DNA of 64,000 bases from Panax quinquefolius (taxonomy: Eukaryota > Streptophyta > Magnoliopsida > Apiales > Araliaceae): positions 11,090,980 through 11,154,979 of the forward strand of contig CM035170.1 in NCBI GenBank assembly GCA_020205615.1. Direction: 5' to 3'. The notes under the pieces are model-generated. The model made no database searches. It was not told the DNA's origin and saw only the letters and a program-made list of their open reading frames with translations. Shown in pieces: positions 57,526 through 64,000 of the stretch (the first letter of the stretch is position 1; every line of letters begins with the position of its first letter). The translations under genes and the position numbers were made by a program.

Positions 57526-60203
57526 TGTGACGCCCCCAAAATAGGTATACACAACACCCATTCTGAGTCGCCAAATACATGGTACAAGAAGCAAACTACA
57601 ACTTCAATAATACAAATGTCGTGTGAAATACGACAATATATACTGTGAGTTTAAATATAATATTGTCTTCTAGATAATATCCACACGCAAATAAATCCCC
57701 ATCATAATTATTGATACATTATTTTACAAAAATGGTGAGGACTACTAAACAACTCTCTCTAGAACCTTCATTCCATACCCCGACTAGTACTCGCTACATT
57801 CTCGCCTCCTGAGAAGAAAAATGGAACAACAAGAAAAAGGGTGAGCTCAACTAGCCCAGTAAAGAATATTATGACTAAGATAATATACAACAAATTATCG
57901 TTAGTCTCCAAAGCAGGGAAAAAAAAATCGATAGAATACAATAGACAACAAGTTTCGGATCAATATTCGCAATGAAATAATAATTCATAAAAGAGTTACG
58001 TAGAGAATGAAATCTACTATAATCTATGAATTTAACAGGTCCATCATCAATATTTTATCCTCAGAACATCAATCAATATTCATCTCAAATCAAATATTCA
58101 TCTTTGCACTACAAAGCCAAAGATATTCATCACCGGTCATGTTCATCTCAACACTTCATCATCTTTGCACTAAAGGCCAAAGATACTCATCGATCGGTCA
58201 TGTTAATTTAAACACTGCTCATCTTTTGCACTACGGGCCAAAGATATTCTTCAAAATCATTCATCTTTGTACTACTACGGTGCCAAAGATATTCAATAAT
58301 ATCATCATTTAAGACGGAGGATGATGAAAAATATTTTAAAGAAACGAATCCAAAGGAAACAAAATGACAAGGATTAAGGATTCGTACTTGGTTTTATCCA
58401 CGTCCAAAAATACCTCAAAAATAATCATAGTGGTGTAAAATTCAAGAATGATCAAAACATGGATACAATCAAAGCTAGTATCCAGAATAGATATTTTAGA
58501 CGAAAAGAAAAATTTTCATTTTTCTATGAATAGTCTTAAATATTCGTGAATAGTGTTGTATGAATAGTGCCGTATACGTGAATAGTAACTCCGACACCAA
58601 AAGATAGAAATTCCACAAAAAACATCTTCACGCTTCATGAATAGTACTCGTGAATAGTAACTCGTGAATAGTAACTCATGAATAGTAACTCGTGAATAGT
58701 AACTCATGAATAGTAACCCCAGAAGCATGAAAAAGTTCCAAATTTGATAAAAAGTTCCAACCAATATTTCAAAGATAATGATATTGAAGAAATAATATCA
58801 TTACTGAAAAAAAATAATATCCCTTACCTCAAAGAATCAAGATTTCTAATGAAAGGTCGGAAGTGATGCTTTGAATGAAACTTGTCTTGAATAAAGAACT
58901 CTCAAAGTATCTAAATACTCACAAAATACGCTCAATAATATAGAGAGAGAAAGAGAAAAGCTTATGTTTACGGTGTGATTTTCAATTCTAACTTAGTCCT
59001 CTATTTATAGGAAAATGTTAGCCCGTAAAAGCGACTTGACTTGCTACCGATGGCTTTACCTCGCTACTATTGCCACCCACCACATTTGAAATAAAATTCA
59101 GCACATTTCTTCACCAACCACAAGTGGGGCCCACTCAATTCTAGAATTTTCCACCAAAATCAATTATAAACCTAATTTCCTAATCAATCACCTCTTAAAA
59201 TTCATAACAAATCATTCGTTCATTTTAACGGTTCAAAATTTGTGGACATATACTCAACTTATGTATGTATAACATATCCAAAATTACAACGATCCAACGG
59301 TTTGGATTAAAAATTATAACTCACGCAATATATCGTAAAAATACTTGATTTGATTTTAATACCTCCATCCGATAAAATCTTGATAAAACACCTCAACATT
59401 AATTCCTTCATTAATAACCACATAAATAAATCCATCATTTATATTCATATAAAATAAATATTTCCTTATCATATGAATCAATAATTAATTATTCACAAAT
59501 AATATTACGAAATCACATTTATGACAACCAGTCGCTCCCGGAAAGAGGGGCTTTCAGATAAGGATTTCTCCTTACCGGGCCGCAATTAGGTGACCAAACC
59601 TCTCCTTGATGAACTTTCTAGACATTGTCAATAATGCTATCTAATAATATTATTCAAATAATATGAATTATTGATCCGATAATGGAGATATCATGTGTTG
59701 ACAATTATTGAACAACAATAATATAAAATACCAACGCAAAGAATTATTGAATCAATAAAATAAAATACTAAATAAGAATTCTCAGTAATAATTATTGAGT
59801 AGTGCCTTCACGTAAGGATCAATAATTGATGCAATACCGCGTCTACTTGCTCAACAACGCCGTATTAGTGTGTTTTAACCACCGGTATTCCAACAATGAT
59901 AATTGGTAACAATTACGCCTGTTATTTTTAAACAACTTATATTTTTCGCTTTCCTCATCCAATCGCTTTCCGTTATAGGGCCCCACACATGGTCATACTG
60001 TCAGTATTTAAATATTCCCTAATATATTCCACGACCAAACGAATATTCCCAAACAACAATGAATATTTTATAACCACTTGCTTATTTTGAAATATTTGCG
60101 TATTTTACCCCTAACTATCCACATTAATCAAATCAACCCTTACTATTTCAAAATAATAAATAAAGGAAATTCCTTTTTATTTAAAAAATTTTGGGGTCTT
60201 ACA
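57526..60203 (-). repeat. 3' LTR of element F
   Basis: TGTGACGCCCCCAAAATAGG...TTTTGGGGTCTTACA. Same subfamily as LTRs A and B: CATCTTTGCACTACAAAGCC units (58095-58280), tandem GTGAATAGTAACTC (58520-58730), minus-strand TATA CTATAAATAGAGG (about 59005). The internal region lies to the right. Confidence 0.9.
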
Positions 60204-60222
60204 ACCTCCTCCTATGAAATTT
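60204..60222 (-). other. Polypurine tract of element F
   Basis: The minus strand reads AAATTTCATAGGAGGAGGT directly before the 3' LTR. Confidence 0.8.
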
Positions 60223-63090
60223 CGTCCTCGAAATTGACGACGACTGGTGTTTCAAAAGGTGAGGATACCTCGCTTTCATTTTCGCTTTCCAATTCCCGTG
60301 TCATTTCCTCTATAAGATGATTCCTCCACAAATCTTTAACTTGTGGTATGACCTTTTCAAGCGTGGGACATGCTCCTTCCTATCCAAAATCTTGACAGTA
60401 CCTCCTCATACGTTAAGTCTTCGGCTATCTCGTCCGGGTTCTAACTCTATAACGTGGTTCGGTCTTTCACATATTTACGAAGTACGATATGTGAAACACA
60501 TTATGAACACGAGACATACTTGGAGGTAACGCAAGTCTATAGGCTACATTTCCTACTCGGTCAAGAATTTGAAATGGACCGATAAATCGTGGATTGAGCT
60601 TTCCTCTCTTCCCAAATCTTGTAACTCCCTTCCATAAAGCAACTCGCAATAATACATGATCCCCTACATTAAATTCCACGTCCTTTCGATGAAGATCCGC
60701 ATAACTCTTTTGTCGATCTTGTGCCGCTTTATATACGTTGTCGAATCATTTGAATCTTTTCTAGTGATAAATACGTACTAACTTTCGGGTCCCAACAATG
60801 TTACTTAACCCACTTCATCCCAACATATTGGAAACGACATTTTCGTCCATATAATGCTTCAATGGAGCCACACCTATACTTGCCTCGATAAATCATTGTT
60901 GTAGGAGAATTCCACTAATGGTAAATACTTATCCCACTACCCTTGAAGTCTAGGACACAGAGTCTTAATATATCTTCAAGAGTTTGAATAGTCCTCTCTC
61001 GATTGTCCGTCCGCTTTGGGGATGGTATGTCAACTAAATCGCAAAATCCGCGCCCATAGCTTTTTGCAAGCTAACCCAAAATCTTGAAGTGAATCTTGGG
61101 TCACGATCCAAACTATGGATACAGTGCATGCCATGCAACCTCACAATCTCATTTACGTCATATACTAACAAGACGTTCAAGGAATAAGTCTCCGTGTCGG
61201 CAAGAAATGAGCGGACTTGGTTAATCTATCAACAATAACCCAAATAGCATTGATGCTCGAAAAACCGTAGGAAGACCCGTAACGAAAATCCATGGTAATA
61301 TGTTCCCACTTCCATTTCGAATCTCAAGTGGTTGCAAATCTTAACCCTTAGGTACTAGATGCTCCGCCTTTACACGCTGACAAGTTAAACACATTGAGAT
61401 AAACTTTGCAATCTCTCTTCATATTGTTCCACCAAAATGTATGTCAAGATCACGATACATTTTAGTACTTCCGGATGGATTGCAAATGGTGTATTGTGTG
61501 CCTCCATCATAATTTTGTTCTTCAAATCGAGTCGTTAGGAACACAAAGTCTAGAGTGGACTCAAGTATTCCTTCTTCATCAATTCTCGCTTAAAAATAGC
61601 TCCTTCTTGTACTTTCTTCTTCATACGCATCGCCTCGCCTGGGTGGCTTGAGCAACCTTAACTTTTCTATTAAAGTTGGCTCTATGCGATACTTGACATC
61701 ATCGCACTTTTCGTTCCGCATATGATCTTCTACTCAATGCGCCACCACCCACGTCGCTTTTACCAGATGGTATTGAATAGTGTGGTCGTAGTCTTTCAAT
61801 AGTTCGAGCCAACGTCATTGCCAGATGTTGAGTTCTTTTGAGTGAAGAAATATCTAAGGCTTTTATGGTCCTAATATATCTCCACTTTCTCCCCATATAG
61901 ATAGTGCCTCCATATCTTTAAGCGCTTAAACGATCGCTTTTAACTCTAGATCATGAGTAGGATAATTCCTCTCATACTCTTTAAGTTGTCATGAGGCATA
62001 AGCTATGACTTTCCCGTTGCATGAGAACACATCCTAACCCTTTGCACTCAAGCATCGTCAGAGATAACAAATCCATCCGAACCGGATGGTATTGTTAGAA
62101 ACAGTCTTAAAATAAGTCTCCTCTTAAGCTCTTGAAACTCTTCTCGCATTCTTCACTCCAAACGAATTTCGTATCCTTCCGAGTTAATTTGAGTTAATGG
62201 AGTAGCGATTCGAGAATATCCTTCAACGAATCTCCGATAATAACCAACTAAGCCTAGAAAGCTACGTATTTCGATTCTCGACTTAGGTTGCTCTCAACTC
62301 GTGACTCATATCCCAATCTTGGATAAGACGTCACAATGACACCTATCGCTTTACTATCGCATCAATATGACGTCCCCACAGAGAGTCTCGCTTAGGTGAA
62401 TTCCACAAAGGAAGTCACAAGATAAAGGCTCAGTACCAAATTCTATAGTTGAATTTTTAACTCACGAAGTTCAATAGAGCCATTCGATATGAGATTTTAG
62501 AAATGAGTTTTGTCTTAGGGGTTCAAAGTCGATACAAAATTTAATATCAGGCTTTGGGAGTAAGCCAAGAAATTCTTCAGAAAATACGTCAGGAAAAATC
62601 AATAACAACAAGAATATTATTCAAATCTGACGTGTCTTTATTCAAATCCATAACATGGGCTAAGAAAACTTGACATCCGTAATAAACGAATGACTTCATG
62701 GCTTGATATGAAAATGTTTGATTGATTGCTTGAATTCGAATAACAGGTTGCTTAGGAATATGAAAACTAACAACCTTACGAAAGCAATCAATTTGGCATG
62801 ATGAGTAGTTAACCTTAAAATCACATCAAAAGCAAATATCTCTATAGAAATAAGGTTAACAGGTAATGTGATAGTGCCAACCTGAATCAAGCAAGATTTC
62901 TAAACAACGGATGTAATGAAAGTTTCTCCTAATGGAGTCTCCACAGATAGGTCAAAGTTTAATTTCTCCGTAGTCAAGTTCAAACGTTGAGCGCAAGCAA
63001 GAGAGATAAAAGAATGGGTAGAACCAGATTCTAGTAAAGGTATAAACTTCGCAAGAATTTATAATTAACTAACCCGTGCTAACATCGTTC
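60223..63090 (-). pseudogene. Degenerate pol of element F (integrase, RNase H, RT end, protease)
   Basis: In minus-strand order from the right: the protease region (about 63090-62650) passes directly into the end of reverse transcriptase (LVGYYRRFVEGYSRIATP, about 62210-62270), so the RT palm is missing. RNase H remnants with KELN and RWLELLKDYD-like pieces follow at 61700-61900, then the integrase zinc finger and core (61460-60900, [17 protein letters not shown] and DGQSERTIQ remnants). The integrase C terminus is intact as a 70-codon frame (60679-60467: FNVGDHVLLRVALWKGVTRF, FIGPFQILDRVGNVAYRLAL). A chromodomain-like tail ends near 60240. Frameshifts throughout. Confidence 0.75.
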
Positions 63091-64000
63091 GGGTTCCTCG
63101 TATTTTTTGACCGGCCACGACAAACGCCTTCCAAGAACCGCTTGACTTTGACTTTTCGGGACATCCTTTTGAGTCACCATTCCTCATTGGATCGGGTTTC
63201 GATATCGTCTAATCTCGAGCGATATGTCCTTCTTTTCCACAATTATAGCATACCTTAAACTCGCTGTGTTGGCGGGTTTGGGGCGATATGTCCCTCTTTC
63301 CAAGCATTTGTAACATACGACCGATGGTCTTTCTCCTCCTTGGAACCAGCTTACTCAAGCGGCGACGCCTTCATATGGTCGTTGTTGAATCTCCTCTTTT
63401 TAAAATCTCCTCCCACTCGCTTCTATTTTCATGGCCACGATTACCACCGGAGTGGTTACCGCCTTTGTCCGTATTCTTCTTTCTCCACCGGTTATCGTTA
63501 TTCGATGATCGCTATCTTCTAGATGATCCTGGTTATGGTCCCTCGGTTGAACGTACTCGTTATCTCGCTTCTAACAATCAACCCCGTTGACAACATCTGA
63601 ATAGAGAGAAAATTTATGAGAAATGAGATCTTGGCGTATCTTAGGGTTTCAAACCTCTAAGAAACATCCGCGTCATCGTTCCTCATTCTCCACCAAATGA
63701 GGTGCAAACTCGATAACTCATGAACTTCGCCTCGTCTTCGGGACACCGCCATGTTATTCTCGCTCCCATCTAATAAACTCCACTTCCTTCATATGACGTA
63801 ACACTTTCGGGAAAGTATTTGTCATTAAATAGTTTCAAACGTCTCCCCAAGACATCTTTGAGTCTTGGCTAGATGGAGTACGCTTCACGGACTCCCACCA
63901 ATGATCGCCGCCACGGAACATAAAGGTGGCGAATGGAACCTTCTGTTCCTCCGTGCATCCCAAGACATCGAATATCTTGGTAATTTGCTTGACCGTGTTT
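63091..64000 (-). pseudogene. gag of element F (runs off right edge)
   Basis: The minus strand shows knuckle remnants (CYNCGKEGHIAR-like, 63190-63320), the RGG/HSGGNRGHENR-type linker (63420-63450), and capsid pieces matching element P: MKEVEF (63780), KVPFATFMFRGGDHWWESVK (about 63920) and TKIFDVLGCTEEQ (about 63970). Heavily frameshifted. The N terminus and 5' LTR lie beyond the window. Confidence 0.7.

Noticed and set aside
57526..60203. LTR F as a second LTR partner of LTR H
   Set aside because: No internal sequence lies between them (only 508 bp of spacer), both have the same orientation, and F is followed by its own polypurine tract and pol on the right.

Overview
This is plant nuclear DNA, very probably from a eudicot. 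It is AT-rich, has spliced transposon genes with GT/AG introns, and consists of nested transposable elements. I found no ordinary host gene, rRNA, tRNA or CRISPR array. The species cannot be told from the sequence.

Layout. 1-5075: gag side and 3.3-kb 5' LTR of a minus-strand Ty3/gypsy element (X) that continues past the left edge. 5076-8937: an integrase scrap, then a truncated minus-strand member (A) of the family that dominates the window. This family has LTRs of 2.5-3.0 kb, ends TGT(A/G)AGACCCC...GGGGGCGTCACA, a tRNA-Met primer site, and a chromodomain-like C terminus resembling Tekay/Del chromoviruses. 8938-10446: 5' part of a Ty1/copia element. 10447-12468: a CACTA-type terminus, a hAT-like MITE and degenerate repeats. 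12469-20793: a plus-strand family member (P) bounded by a perfect AAAAT duplication. 20920-57017: one old LTR of the same family (H), split by a 33.7-kb Mutator-like element (MULE). 57018-57525: spacer. 57526-64000: 3' LTR and degenerate pol-gag of another minus-strand member (F).

The MULE (22097-55829) is the centrepiece. It has matching terminal inverted repeats and a perfect 9-bp target duplication (TATTATATA). It carries two convergent multi-exon genes: a Ulp1/C48-type SUMO-protease-like gene on the plus strand (22686-36498) and a mudrA-type transposase on the minus strand (about 54136 down to 38355). Its non-coding parts are full of GGTTACTG-type short repeats. Later insertions lie inside it: a solo family LTR (23796-26395, duplication ACTAT), an Athila/Tat-like non-autonomous retrotransposon (26526-32630), and another solo LTR (39173-51591) that itself contains a complete minus-strand family element DE (40947-50621, duplication ATAAA). 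That gives four nesting levels.

Both MULE genes carry frameshifts or stops, and the protease has Asn where the catalytic Asp is expected. The family retrotransposons that retain internal sequence all lack an intact reverse-transcriptase core, so they look non-autonomous. Some frameshifts fall in homopolymers or in a recurring CAG-to-CAAAG variation, so assembly error should be excluded before calling everything a pseudogene. Exon joins are inferred from GT/AG sites and reading phase. All family names are from motif recognition, not from searches.
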